This document shows positions 1 to 6,810 of a stretch of 13,973 nt of DNA, piece by piece; position 1 is the stretch's first letter; each line of letters opens with the position of its first letter. The stretch spans positions 1-13,973 of the forward strand of contig JAEURF010000004.1 of assembly GCA_016789205.1 (NCBI GenBank), in the 5' to 3' direction. Both the position numbers and the translations under genes were made by a program. A model generated the notes under the pieces. It worked only from the letters and a program-made list of their open reading frames with translations. It was not told where the DNA came from and made no database searches. This stretch comes from Anaerolineales bacterium. GTDB lineage: Bacteria; Chloroflexota; Anaerolineae; Anaerolineales; Villigracilaceae.

Positions 1-96
1 ATTGCAGGTTTTGTGTTTCTACAAAGTATTTACATGGCATTTTTGTTTGGGTATTTGGCGTTTCAAAGTTTTCAAGCCTTACAATATCGGTTTTGA
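1..96 (+). CDS. C-terminal end of a polytopic membrane protein (partial; possibly M50/site-2 protease family)
   Basis: An open frame from the first base reads IAGFVFLQSIYMAFLFGYLAF then QSFQALQYRF and stops with TGA at 94-96. The 31 visible residues are a hydrophobic, aromatic-rich segment that looks like a last transmembrane helix, followed by a short polar tail. The ending FGYLAFQSFQALQ resembles the C-terminus of site-2-protease-like (M50) or rhomboid-like membrane proteins, but no catalytic motif is in the window, so the family is a guess. The gene begins upstream of the window and converges on the minus-strand phosphatase gene. That this is coding is fairly likely; the function is weakly supported. 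Confidence 0.55.
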   Translation: MAGFVFLQSIYMAFLFGYLAFQSFQALQYRF

Positions 97-104
97 GAAG
101 GTGC

Positions 105-167
105 ACCACAAAGGCACACAAAGGATTTTAATCTTTTTCTTCGTGATACTTTGTGACCCTTTGTGGT
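105..167. repeat. Imperfect inverted repeat of the ACCACAAAGG type between convergent genes
   Basis: The left arm, ACCACAAAGGCACACAAAGG (105-124), matches the reverse complement of 148-167 at 17 of 20 positions. The loop is about 23 nt. Each arm is itself a near-repeat of CACAAAGG. It lies between the ends of two convergent genes and could fold in RNA from either strand, so it may act as a shared transcription end. Similar CACAAAGG-rich repeats are dispersed in many environmental bacterial genomes; that this one belongs to such a family is inference. Confidence 0.6.
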
Positions 168-174
168 TAAAAAG

Positions 175-3100
175 TTAGATACGTCGTATTGCTAGCATCG
201 TCAAATCATCCCCCAACGGCACGGCTTCAATAAAGTCATTCAAACATTCTTCAATTGCCAGCAAAGTCTCATCGGGCGTATTAGAATTCAAAGACTTCAT
301 CACATCTAACAATCTGCCTTCGCCAAATAATTCATTGTTTGGTGAAAAGGCTTCCGTCAAGCCATCGGTATAAAGCAATAACGTATCACCAACATCTAAT
401 ACAATTTCTTTTTGATGAATCACACGGTTCTCTGCTACGCCAAGTGCAATGGCAGTGCGCGTTAATTTTTCAATTTCACCATTCCGCTTCACCCAATACG
501 GCGGGTTGTGACCTGCATTCACATATGTAAAAATTCCACTTTCAACATCTAATTCACCATACACAGCAGTCACAAACATCCCTTGTTGTGTATCTGGCAA
601 TAACAAATCATTCACACGTTGCAAGGCTTCGGCTGGCGATTTTGTTTCCAACACAGCGGCATGAACCAATGTCCTCGTCACCGCCATAAACAATGCGGCA
701 GGCATCCCTTTATCTGCAACATCGGCAATAAAAACGCCAAGTTTATTGTTCGGTAACATAATCAAATCATAAAAGTCACCGCCCACTTGACGCGCCGTGA
801 GCCAACGCGTAGCAATTTGCCAATTGGGATGAGTCGGTAAAACGCTGGGGATAAACGTCTGTTGAATTTGGCGAGCCAGTTGAACTTCTGTTTCGAGGCG
901 TTCGCGCACCACCATCTCTTGTTGTAACAAATCATTTTGAATCGCCAGCGCGGCTTGTTGTGCAATGCCTTGAATAATTTCGATACGACGTGAGCGGAAG
1001 CGTTGCCCATTTTCTGTTTCTTCGATTAACATCACGCCAAACGAATCATTCTTGATAGACAACGGCACAGCGATTAACAAACGTTCCGCATTCATCACAT
1101 CCGCTTCATGCTGGATTTCAGGTTGAATCTGCAACCAATCTTTTGGCTTCGCCTCAGCAGATAACGAATGTGTGATGAGCATATTTTCTTGCAAGGCATG
1201 TCCAAGTAACGGAAAGACCTCTAAAGAAAATTCTTTTTCAGTCATAATCAATTCTTCTTGTTCAGAAAAACCATACTCTTGCGATGCACTAAATGTTTCG
1301 CGTTCAAAATCCCAACGATACAATGCCACACGCTTCACACCAACCAAAATCGGCATGATGCGAATAATCGAACTTAAGATTTCATCCAAATCATTTAAAC
1401 TGACCACGGCTTGCGCAACTTGTAATAAAGCCGCAGAAGCATAGGCTTGCTCTTGTGCGGAATCAAATAGCCGCGCATTTTCTATTGCCACTGATGCATA
1501 ATTTGCAAATGTGGTCGCAATAGATTGGGCTTCATGCCCATATCGCCCAGAAGCATGATGAGCCAACGTCAACAACCCAAGTTGCCTATCACCCACACGC
1601 AATGGTGCGGCAATCGCAGAATAGGTTTTATCGTAACCAGCAGTTAATCCGCCGGGCCACATTGGGTCGTCAGGTCTGCGGATGATAGGCAAATCAGACA
1701 TCATTGCCTCTGCCATTGAATAAGCAGATTCTGGATTGCTAAGACAAGTTTCTTCCAATTGATTCGCATCTATGCCATGCACCGCTGAGAGGCATAAATC
1801 ATTGCCTTGTAATAACCAAATCGCAGAAATATCAACAGGCAAGTTACGGTCTAATTCTGTAAGAATGGTTTGTAAAACTTCATCTACACTGACATTGCTA
1901 GAAACCAAACCTGCTACTTCTCTTAAACTATCAGCAATTTGTCGTCGCCATTGTTCAGAACGGTATAAATCCGCATTACGAATCGCTGCTGCCATTGTAT
2001 CGGCTACGGCTTCAAACATAATTTGGTCATCTTCAGTAAAAGCATTTTTTCTGTCAGATTGAATATCTAACAAGCCAATTACTTTTTCATTGAATATCAG
2101 TGGCACACATAATTCTGATTTTGTATTTTTCGGCGGTAACGGCGAAGGAACGTAACGTTTATCTTTTGTAACATCATTGGCAAGCACTGTGATTTTATTT
2201 TGTGCTACCCAGGGCATAATACCTTGTGTATCATCTAAAGAAATTGTATAGCCTTCGAGTTGTTTACTTCTTTTACCGCTACCTGCTTCGTAAGTAATTA
2301 ATCTACGGTTGGGATGAACCGTGAATAATGAAACATACGGATATTTAAATTTTTGATGGATTAAGTTCGCGGCATCACGCATCAATTCGGATAGGTCTAA
2401 TGTGGATGTGACACTTTTGCTGACTTCGGAAACCAACGTGAGTTGGTCGGCGCGGCGGCGCAGATTGCTATATAAGCGTGCGCCTTCAACCGCGCGGGCG
2501 ATATTATCGGCAAGTGTATGTAAAATCAAAAGGTCGTTGGGATGGAAGCCACGCAAGCGATCGCTTTGTACATCCAATACACCCAAAACTTGATTTTCAA
2601 TTTTTAATGGAATCACAACTTCAGATTTTGTTTCGGGCAGACTATCAATAAACCGAAAACGCGCATCGGTTTGAATATCGTCACAGAGAATGGCTTCGCC
2701 GGTTTTGGCGGCTTCGCCGATTAATCCTTGCCCCACTTCTACCTCTAAAGCAACAGATACCTTTTTGCCTTTGCGTGGAGCAACTGCGCTGGCACGAAAA
2801 CGGAGTGATTCAGAATTTGGTTTTAATGTAAAGATGGCAACGTAATAAAAATGAAACGTCTCTTGAATCAGTTTGGTCACTTGGGTTGCAAGGTCGTCTA
2901 AATCTACAGCGTTTGCAATTTGCGCGCTGACTTCACGAACTAAGTTCAGTTGTCGCAGACGGAATTGTTCTACTTCTGCGCGATGCGACGCAAACAAACT
3001 AACAGAGACAATTTGAGCAACGCCTTGTAGTAAGTTTAATTCATCGGTTGAGAAGGCAGGTCCGTTTTTACGACTGACTTGTAATGCCCCAAGTGTAATC

Positions 3101-3423
3101 CCCTGATCAGCGAGCGGAATCGCGGCATAAGTCAAGGAAGAGGCGCTGTTTTTCGCCTTATTTTTTGTAATTAACTTCCCCGCTTTGATAGCAAGTTTCA
3201 TCCCTTCGGCTGTTGGTTGAGATGGAAAGGCGTGTGTCTCGTCCCAATCTGGCAGGCGGAATATTTTTTCTTGTAACCAAACATCTACTTTGCCAACGAT
3301 TAATTGGCTCGCCATAGAAATAATTTGGTCGCGTTGTGCACGCAGGGAGTTTTTACTTCGTAGCTGCTCCCCCAAGCTCGCAAGTTGAAGCCAATCCCAA
3401 GATGTTCGGGTGGCGGCACTCAT
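175..3423 (-). CDS. Multi-GAF SpoIIE/PP2C-family serine phosphatase
   Basis: This 1082-residue protein has no transmembrane segments and is probably cytoplasmic. Five GAF-like modules lie at about 20-150 (degenerate), 165-315, 335-490, 505-655 and 670-835. A short coiled coil (VRERLETEVQLARQIQQ) joins them to a C-terminal PP2C/SpoIIE phosphatase domain (865-1082). That domain keeps the metal-binding and core motifs: GGDFYD (881), ADVADKG (900-906), NAGHNPP (969-975), YTDGLTEA (from 1018) and GDDLTML (1071). The family dephosphorylates Ser/Thr on STAS anti-sigma antagonists, which fits the STAS and kinase genes just upstream. The start at 3423 lies 4 nt after the stop of the kinase gene, with a GAAGGGA ribosome site about 9 nt upstream. 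It is the last gene of the operon. Five GAFs is a high number for this class, and the ligands cannot be read from sequence. Confidence 0.93.
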   Translation of the reverse strand: MSAATRTSWDWLQLASLGEQLRSKNSLRAQRDQIISMASQLIVGKVDVWLQEKIFRLPDWDETHAFPSQPTAEGMKLAIKAGKLITKNKAKNSASSLTYAAIPLADQGITLGALQVSRKNGPAFSTDELNLLQGVAQIVSVSLFASHRAEVEQFRLRQLNLVREVSAQIANAVDLDDLATQVTKLIQETFHFYYVAIFTLKPNSESLRFRASAVAPRKGKKVSVALEVEVGQGLIGEAAKTGEAILCDDIQTDARFRFIDSLPETKSEVVIPLKIENQVLGVLDVQSDRLRGFHPNDLLILHTLADNIARAVEGARLYSNLRRRADQLTLVSEVSKSVTSTLDLSELMRDAANLIHQKFKYPYVSLFTVHPNRRLITYEAGSGKRSKQLEGYTISLDDTQGIMPWVAQNKITVLANDVTKDKRYVPSPLPPKNTKSELCVPLIFNEKVIGLLDIQSDRKNAFTEDDQIMFEAVADTMAAAIRNADLYRSEQWRRQIADSLREVAGLVSSNVSVDEVLQTILTELDRNLPVDISAIWLLQGNDLCLSAVHGIDANQLEETCLSNPESAYSMAEAMMSDLPIIRRPDDPMWPGGLTAGYDKTYSAIAAPLRVGDRQLGLLTLAHHASGRYGHEAQSIATTFANYASVAIENARLFDSAQEQAYASAALLQVAQAVVSLNDLDEILSSIIRIMPILVGVKRVALYRWDFERETFSASQEYGFSEQEELIMTEKEFSLEVFPLLGHALQENMLITHSLSAEAKPKDWLQIQPEIQHEADVMNAERLLIAVPLSIKNDSFGVMLIEETENGQRFRSRRIEIIQGIAQQAALAIQNDLLQQEMVVRERLETEVQLARQIQQTFIPSVLPTHPNWQIATRWLTARQVGGDFYDLIMLPNNKLGVFIADVADKGMPAALFMAVTRTLVHAAVLETKSPAEALQRVNDLLLPDTQQGMFVTAVYGELDVESGIFTYVNAGHNPPYWVKRNGEIEKLTRTAIALGVAENRVIHQKEIVLDVGDTLLLYTDGLTEAFSPNNELFGEGRLLDVMKSLNSNTPDETLLAIEECLNDFIEAVPLGDDLTMLAIRRI

Positions 3424-3427
3424 GAGG

Positions 3428-3835
3428 TTATTCCCTTCGTTTGGTCATTGTAAGCAGATTGCCTGATTTGGAAGATTCGTAGCGAACGGTATCCATGAGT
3501 TTTCGCATCAGATAGACACCTAAGCCGCCAATTTGCCGTTCGGCAAGGTCTGCTTTTAGATTTGGTTCTTTGACAGAACTCGAGTCGAATGATTTGCCGG
3601 TATCGTGCATGGTGATAATTATTTTGTCACCTTGTATTTCGCAGGTGACAGATAAGGTTGCATTTTTGACTCCAGCGTAAGCATGTTCAATGATGTTTGT
3701 TGCGGCTTCGTCGGCGGCAAGCTGGAGTGAATAAATTGTTTTTTCTGAAAAACCGCCGGCGCGTGCAGTTTCAGCAACCATGTCGCGGATTTCATCCAGA
3801 TATTCAAATCTGGCTGGAAAGGTAGTACTTATCAT
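3428..3835 (-). CDS. RsbW-like anti-sigma factor / serine kinase (HATPase_c_2)
   Basis: The 135-residue protein has the GHKL ATPase fold of RsbW/SpoIIAB-type kinases. The N box is ADEAATNIIEHAYAG (41-55, with E43, N47 and H51), the G1 box is HDTGKSFD (77-84), and the G2-like box is GGLGVYLMRKLMD (103-115). In the family, such kinases bind and silence a sigma factor or other target and phosphorylate a STAS antagonist. It sits between a STAS gene and a SpoIIE phosphatase gene, which completes a partner-switching set. The chosen ATG at 3833-3835 gives the usual N-terminus (MISTTFPARFEYLDEIR). No Shine-Dalgarno precedes it: the upstream bases are the T-run of a terminator-like hairpin. The target in this organism is not visible in the window. 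Confidence 0.9.
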   Translation of the reverse strand: MISTTFPARFEYLDEIRDMVAETARAGGFSEKTIYSLQLAADEAATNIIEHAYAGVKNATLSVTCEIQGDKIIITMHDTGKSFDSSSVKEPNLKADLAERQIGGLGVYLMRKLMDTVRYESSKSGNLLTMTKRRE

Positions 3836-3880
3836 AAAGAAAAAAATGATATGCCGCCTCTATAGTTGATGAGACGGCAT
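3836..3880 (-). terminator. Terminator- or attenuator-like hairpin directly before the anti-sigma kinase gene
   Basis: On the minus strand, ATGCCGTCTC (3880-3871) pairs with GAGGCGGCAT (3860-3851) with one mismatch in ten and a 10-nt loop. After four bases (ATCA) comes a run of seven T, then CTTT and the ATG. This has the form of a Rho-independent terminator for the STAS gene. Its U-tract ends at the start codon of the next gene, so it may set the ratio of STAS to kinase transcripts or mask the kinase start. Confidence 0.6.
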
Positions 3881-3907
3881 TCTCCTGTCAGTCAATATTT
3901 ATTTTGG

Positions 3908-3959
3908 GGACGCAACACGGTACTTTACTGTAACAATCATAAAATACTTCGCTGTGTCC
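3908..3959. repeat. Long imperfect palindrome in the STAS-kinase intergenic gap
   Basis: The 20-nt arms 3908-3927 and 3940-3959 match at 14 of 20 positions, with a 12-nt loop (CTGTAACAATCA). Matching blocks include GGAC/GTCC and the GTACTTTA/TAAAATAC region, and G-U pairs would add stability in RNA. It begins just past the STAS stop codon. No T-run follows on the minus strand, so it is not a clean terminator; it may protect the upstream mRNA end. Confidence 0.35.
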
Positions 3960-3969
3960 TTGCCTTTTT

Positions 3970-4305
3970 TTAGAAACTTCCTACGGCTTCAATTGGGTCG
4001 CTGAAAGTTTTGAAAAGTTCAGTAAAGCCAGCAAGTTCGAGTGCTTCGCGAATGCGCTCTGGCACACGAGCAAGCACTACTTCACCGCGATTATAGCGTT
4101 TGCAATTACGCTGAGTGGCAAGCAAGGCGCGGAACCCAGCACTGGACATATATTCCAGTTCAATCATATCCAGTACAATTTTATAACGTCCATTGTTGGT
4201 AGCTTTTTCAAGCTCCTTTGAAAATTGAGGTGCGGTGGAACTATCAACTCGCCCTTTTACGGTGATTAGGTCACAATGTTTGAATTCCTGAGTGGTGACT
4301 TCCAT
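3970..4305 (-). CDS. STAS-domain anti-sigma factor antagonist (SpoIIAA/RsbV-like)
   Basis: The 111-residue single STAS domain has the typical pattern of an N-terminal beta strand and the segment YKIVLDMIELEYMSSAGFRALL (from residue 41). In the family, the phosphorylated serine follows the position of Asp in DSSG. Here the motif is S54-S55-A56-G57, so S55 is the likely phospho-site. Dephosphorylated antagonists bind the RsbW-type kinase and release its target; phosphorylation by the kinase reverses this. The gene is first in the minus-strand operon. The ATG at 4303-4305 is preceded by a strong AAGGAG at 4311-4316 and an extended -10 promoter at 4353-4361. It is close in length to other members of the family. 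Confidence 0.92.
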   Translation of the reverse strand: MEVTTQEFKHCDLITVKGRVDSSTAPQFSKELEKATNNGRYKIVLDMIELEYMSSAGFRALLATQRNCKRYNRGEVVLARVPERIREALELAGFTELFKTFSDPIEAVGSF

Positions 4306-4352
4306 AGTATCTCCTTCGCCAACAAGATGATTTTTTCGTACTGAATGGTCAA

Positions 4353-4361
4353 ATTATATCA
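4353..4361 (-). promoter_or_regulatory. Extended -10 promoter for the STAS-kinase-phosphatase operon
   Basis: The minus strand reads TGATATAAT: a consensus TATAAT (4358-4353) with a TGn extension. The -35 region is weak (a TTCTTT-like sequence 18 nt upstream), as is common with extended -10 promoters. Transcription would start near 4346, giving a leader of about 40 nt with the AAGGAG site. Confidence 0.6.
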
Positions 4362-4428
4362 CGGCTCATAGACATAAAAGAAGATGCAAAATGGCGCAAA
4401 ACCCTATGCTTGAAAGTGTCAAATGGTT

Positions 4429-4453
4429 TACAATTAGCCGATGTAGAAGGAGA
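4429..4453 (+). promoter_or_regulatory. Possible -10 box and Shine-Dalgarno for the response regulator gene
   Basis: TACAAT at 4429-4434 is one mismatch from the -10 consensus, with a poor -35. AAGGAGA at 4447-4453 is a strong ribosome site, 5 nt before the first ATG (4459) and 8 nt before the second in-frame ATG (4462). The spacing slightly favours the second ATG as the real start. Confidence 0.4.
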
Positions 4454-4458
4454 CGAGA

Positions 4459-4902
4459 ATGATGGGCGAACCTGTACTCGTTATGCTTGTAGAAGACAAC
4501 GCAGACCATGCCGAACTTGTAATCCGCACGATGGAAGACCATCGTATCGCCAATAAAATTTTGCATTTCACCGACGGTCAGAGCGCATTAGATTATCTAC
4601 TGCGGCGTGGTGAATATGAAAACCCTGAATCTAGCCCGCGCCCTCACATGATTCTTTTAGACTTGCGTCTGCCACGTGTAGATGGTCTTGAAGTTCTGCA
4701 TTCAATCAAGCAACAAGACGATACCAAAAGTATCCCTGTGATTATCCTGACTACATCTGAAGCCGAAAGAGACGTGACGCGTGCTTACGATAATTATGTT
4801 AATAGTTATCTGGTCAAGCCAGTTGGGTTTGAAGAATTTAGCAAATTGATGAACGACCTTGGGTTTTACTGGCTCGGTTGGAATACAAACCCCCACGCTT
4901 AA
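4459..4902 (+). CDS. Single-domain response regulator (Rcp1-like receiver)
   Basis: The 147-residue protein is a lone receiver domain with no output domain. The acidic pair is E12-D13 (VEDNADHAEL), the phospho-acceptor is D68 in ILLDLRLPRVDG, the switch threonines are T98-T99, and the invariant lysine is K120 in SYLVKPV. The inserted loop GEYENPESSPRPH and the short tail fit the Rcp1/CheY-like group that often pairs with phytochrome or other hybrid kinases. No cognate histidine kinase is in the window. It is divergent from the STAS operon and lies 8 nt upstream of the REC-PAS-HD-GYP gene, so the two are probably co-transcribed. Confidence 0.92.
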   Translation: MMGEPVLVMLVEDNADHAELVIRTMEDHRIANKILHFTDGQSALDYLLRRGEYENPESSPRPHMILLDLRLPRVDGLEVLHSIKQQDDTKSIPVIILTTSEAERDVTRAYDNYVNSYLVKPVGFEEFSKLMNDLGFYWLGWNTNPHA

Positions 4903-4910
4903 AACATACT

Positions 4911-6290
4911 ATGTCTGATGACTCAAAAGATATTCTTCTGATTGAAGATGAAGACCCACACGCAGAATTAATTCAACGAGCCTTTGAAGACCAGTCTGAC
5001 CGCTTCGAAATTCATCGGGTCAAATCGCTGACTGAAGCCCGAACATTTATTCAAAAAAAAGAACCTGACTTAATCATCGCCGACTGGCGTTTGCCAGACG
5101 GCGAAAGCATGGAACTGCTTCCTAGCCATCACGACCCGCTGTACACCCCAATTATTTTAATGACAAGTTATGGCAATGAGCGCATCGCAGTAGAAGCGCT
5201 TAAATCTGGTGCGTTAGATTATGTCGTCAAATCGCCAGAGTCAATGCTAGATATGCCTCACATTGCAGAAAAGGCAATTGAAGCATGGCGTGCACGTGCT
5301 GAACGAATCCACATGCAAAAAGCCTTGCTCGAAAGTGAGGCTCAATTTCGTTTATTAGCAGAAAATGCCAGCGACATGATTGCGCGCCTCTCTACAGTTG
5401 GACGCATGTTATATGTTTCACCCGCCAGCAAAACCATCCTTGGTTATACGCCTGAAGAATTAACCGGCACCATCAGTTTTGATCTCATCCATGAAGAAGA
5501 CCGACCCTGGGTAACTCGGTTATTCGAAACACGCCAAAATAAAACTACATACACACTCGCTTATCGTGCTTTACATAAAGATGGTCACTATGTATGGCTA
5601 GAATCATCTGCTCGCGCCATTTTAGACCGCAACACGGGCGAAATTACAGAAATACAAACCGCATCACGCGACATCACCGAAAGAAAGAAATCTGAAGAGG
5701 CTTTGCAAATCGCGCACAACCGTTTGCAAGAAGCGTATGAAAAAACCATCGAAGGTTGGGTGCGTGCATTAGACTTGCGCGACCGTGAAACAGAAGGTCA
5801 TACACAACGCGTCACCGAACTTACGCTTCGTCTTGCTACTAAGTTGGGATTCAGTGACGAAGAAATGGTACACATCAAACGTGGGGCTTTACTGCACGAT
5901 ATGGGCAAAATGGCAATCCCTGATGAAATTTTACAAAAGACGGGTCCTTTGAATGAATCTGAATGGGTCAAGATGCGTCAACACCCTGTTTATGCATTTG
6001 AGATGCTTTCTAACATTGCTTATCTTCACCCTGCACTTGAGATTCCCTTCTTTCATCACGAACGTTGGGATGGCAGTGGTTACCCGCGCGGATTAAAAGG
6101 CGAAGATATTCCACTCGCCGCGCGCATGTTTGCAGTTGTAGATGTATGGGATGCTTTATCTAGTGATAGACCCTACCGAAAAAAATTACCGCGTGAACAA
6201 GTGATTGCTTACTTGCGTGAAAAAGCAGGTACACTTTTTGAAGCAAGATTAGTAGATGTTTTCCTCGAAATGATTGAGGCAGAGAAATAA
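4911..6290 (+). CDS. REC-PAS-HD-GYP protein, likely c-di-GMP phosphodiesterase
   Basis: The 459-residue protein starts with a receiver domain (about 6-125) holding E12-D13, phospho-acceptor D58 (IIADWRLPDG) and K107. A PAS domain follows (143-262), ending in the typical DITERKKSEEAL linker, then an HD-GYP domain (275-459). HD-GYP signatures are H297 (EGHTQR), HD at 329-330 (LLHDMGKMAIPDEIL), HHE at 382-384, GYP at 390-392, and VVDVWDALSSDRPYR. The family hydrolyses cyclic di-GMP with a di- or tri-metal centre. The ATG at 4911 was preferred to an in-frame TTG at 4878 because that start would overlap the upstream gene and adds non-receiver residues. There is no obvious Shine-Dalgarno; the 8-nt gap suggests translational coupling. 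The late conserved stretch reads GTLFEARLV, where GTQFDPxLV is usual. Confidence 0.92.
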   Translation: MSDDSKDILLIEDEDPHAELIQRAFEDQSDRFEIHRVKSLTEARTFIQKKEPDLIIADWRLPDGESMELLPSHHDPLYTPIILMTSYGNERIAVEALKSGALDYVVKSPESMLDMPHIAEKAIEAWRARAERIHMQKALLESEAQFRLLAENASDMIARLSTVGRMLYVSPASKTILGYTPEELTGTISFDLIHEEDRPWVTRLFETRQNKTTYTLAYRALHKDGHYVWLESSARAILDRNTGEITEIQTASRDITERKKSEEALQIAHNRLQEAYEKTIEGWVRALDLRDRETEGHTQRVTELTLRLATKLGFSDEEMVHIKRGALLHDMGKMAIPDEILQKTGPLNESEWVKMRQHPVYAFEMLSNIAYLHPALEIPFFHHERWDGSGYPRGLKGEDIPLAARMFAVVDVWDALSSDRPYRKKLPREQVIAYLREKAGTLFEARLVDVFLEMIEAEK

Positions 6291-6294
6291 TAAT

Positions 6295-6323
6295 TTGACA
6301 CACCTCCTTCATTCGAGTATGCT
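6295..6323 (+). promoter_or_regulatory. Sigma70-type promoter of the SRP RNA gene
   Basis: A perfect -35 TTGACA (6295-6300), a 17-nt spacer and TATGCT (6318-6323) form a strong promoter. Transcription would begin about 7 nt later, near 6331, exactly where the closing helix of the SRP RNA starts. The -35 lies 5 nt past the stop codon of the HD-GYP gene. Confidence 0.8.
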
Positions 6324-6330
6324 TACGCCC

Positions 6331-6433
6331 GTCCGGGCAGGTCTGGCGCGGCGAAACCTTACGAACCCCGCCAGGATCGAAAGATAGCAACGGTAAGAAA
6401 GTGTCTTCGGGTGCCGCCAGTCACCTGCTCGGA
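6331..6433 (+). ncRNA. ffs: Bacterial small signal recognition particle RNA (4.5S type)
   Basis: The core is the Ffh-binding helix 8: GCCAGG (6370-6375), the 3-bp stem ATC/GAT capped by a GAAA tetraloop, then AGCAACGGTAAG (6386-6397). This is the conserved symmetric CAGG/AGCA loop of SRP RNA, with CTTAC pairing to GTAAG and the AACCCC asymmetric loop side. The outer helix is strong: TCCGGGCAGGT (6332-6342) pairs with ACCTGCTCGGA (6423-6433), including one G-U. The size, about 103 nt, fits the small bacterial type without an Alu domain. The RNA binds Ffh and directs ribosomes making membrane proteins to FtsY at the membrane. The 3' end is followed only by a weak T-rich stretch, so the exact terminus is uncertain. 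Confidence 0.93.
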
Positions 6434-6441
6434 TATTTGTT

Positions 6442-6453
6442 TATAATCCCCCT
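6442..6453 (+). promoter_or_regulatory. -10 box placed for a leaderless transcript
   Basis: A perfect TATAAT (6442-6447) is followed by six bases and then the ATG at 6454, so the expected +1 is the A of the start codon. No Shine-Dalgarno is present and the -35 region is poor. The same geometry occurs before the MEMO gene and priA in this window. Confidence 0.55.
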
Positions 6454-6810
6454 ATGTCTTCTTCAAACATCATAAAAATTATTATTGCGCTAATCATCGG
6501 CATTGTGCTTGGATTAATCTACGGCTGGGCAATTGACCCAATTGAATATGTAGATGTCACACCGAACATCTTGCGCGAAGATTATCGTGTAGATTATGTG
6601 TTGATGACCGCCGAAGCCTATCAAAATGATTTTGATTCTGATGCCGCCGCACGTCGCCTTGCGATTTTAGGAAGCGAATCGCCAGCCACACTCACAGCCG
6701 CCGCACTTCAATATGCAACCAGCAATAATTTTACAGAAACAGAAATACAATCTTTGCAAATTTTACTAACTGCCATGCAAACGTATCAACCGCAGGGGAA
6801 CAATCCATGA
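6454..6810 (+). CDS. Short membrane-anchored protein of unknown function, first of a paralogous pair
   Basis: The 118-residue protein has one N-terminal transmembrane helix (about 7-28, NIIKIIIALIIGIVLGLIYG), then a soluble region probably outside the membrane. The segment DPIEYVDVTPNILREDYRVDY and the following A..Y...D...AARRLAILG closely parallel the start of the next gene's product, so the two are tandem paralogs. I do not recognise a characterised function. The shared soluble region is predicted helical and reminiscent of tetratricopeptide-like pairs (AxRRLxxLG). The stop overlaps the next start as ATGA, which implies translational coupling. The start has no ribosome site but lies 6 nt after a TATAAT box. 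It is directly downstream of the SRP RNA gene. Confidence 0.85.
   Translation: MSSSNIIKIIIALIIGIVLGLIYGWAIDPIEYVDVTPNILREDYRVDYVLMTAEAYQNDFDSDAAARRLAILGSESPATLTAAALQYATSNNFTETEIQSLQILLTAMQTYQPQGNNP

Noticed and set aside
4878..4910. Upstream TTG start for the REC-PAS-HD-GYP protein
   Set aside because: It would overlap the upstream gene by 25 bp and add residues that are not part of a receiver domain; ATG 4911 gives the normal N-terminus.
6160..6390. Minus-strand open frame of 76 codons across the end of the HD-GYP gene and the SRP RNA
   Set aside because: It is antisense to a well-supported protein gene and a structured RNA, has no family resemblance, and lacks a ribosome site.
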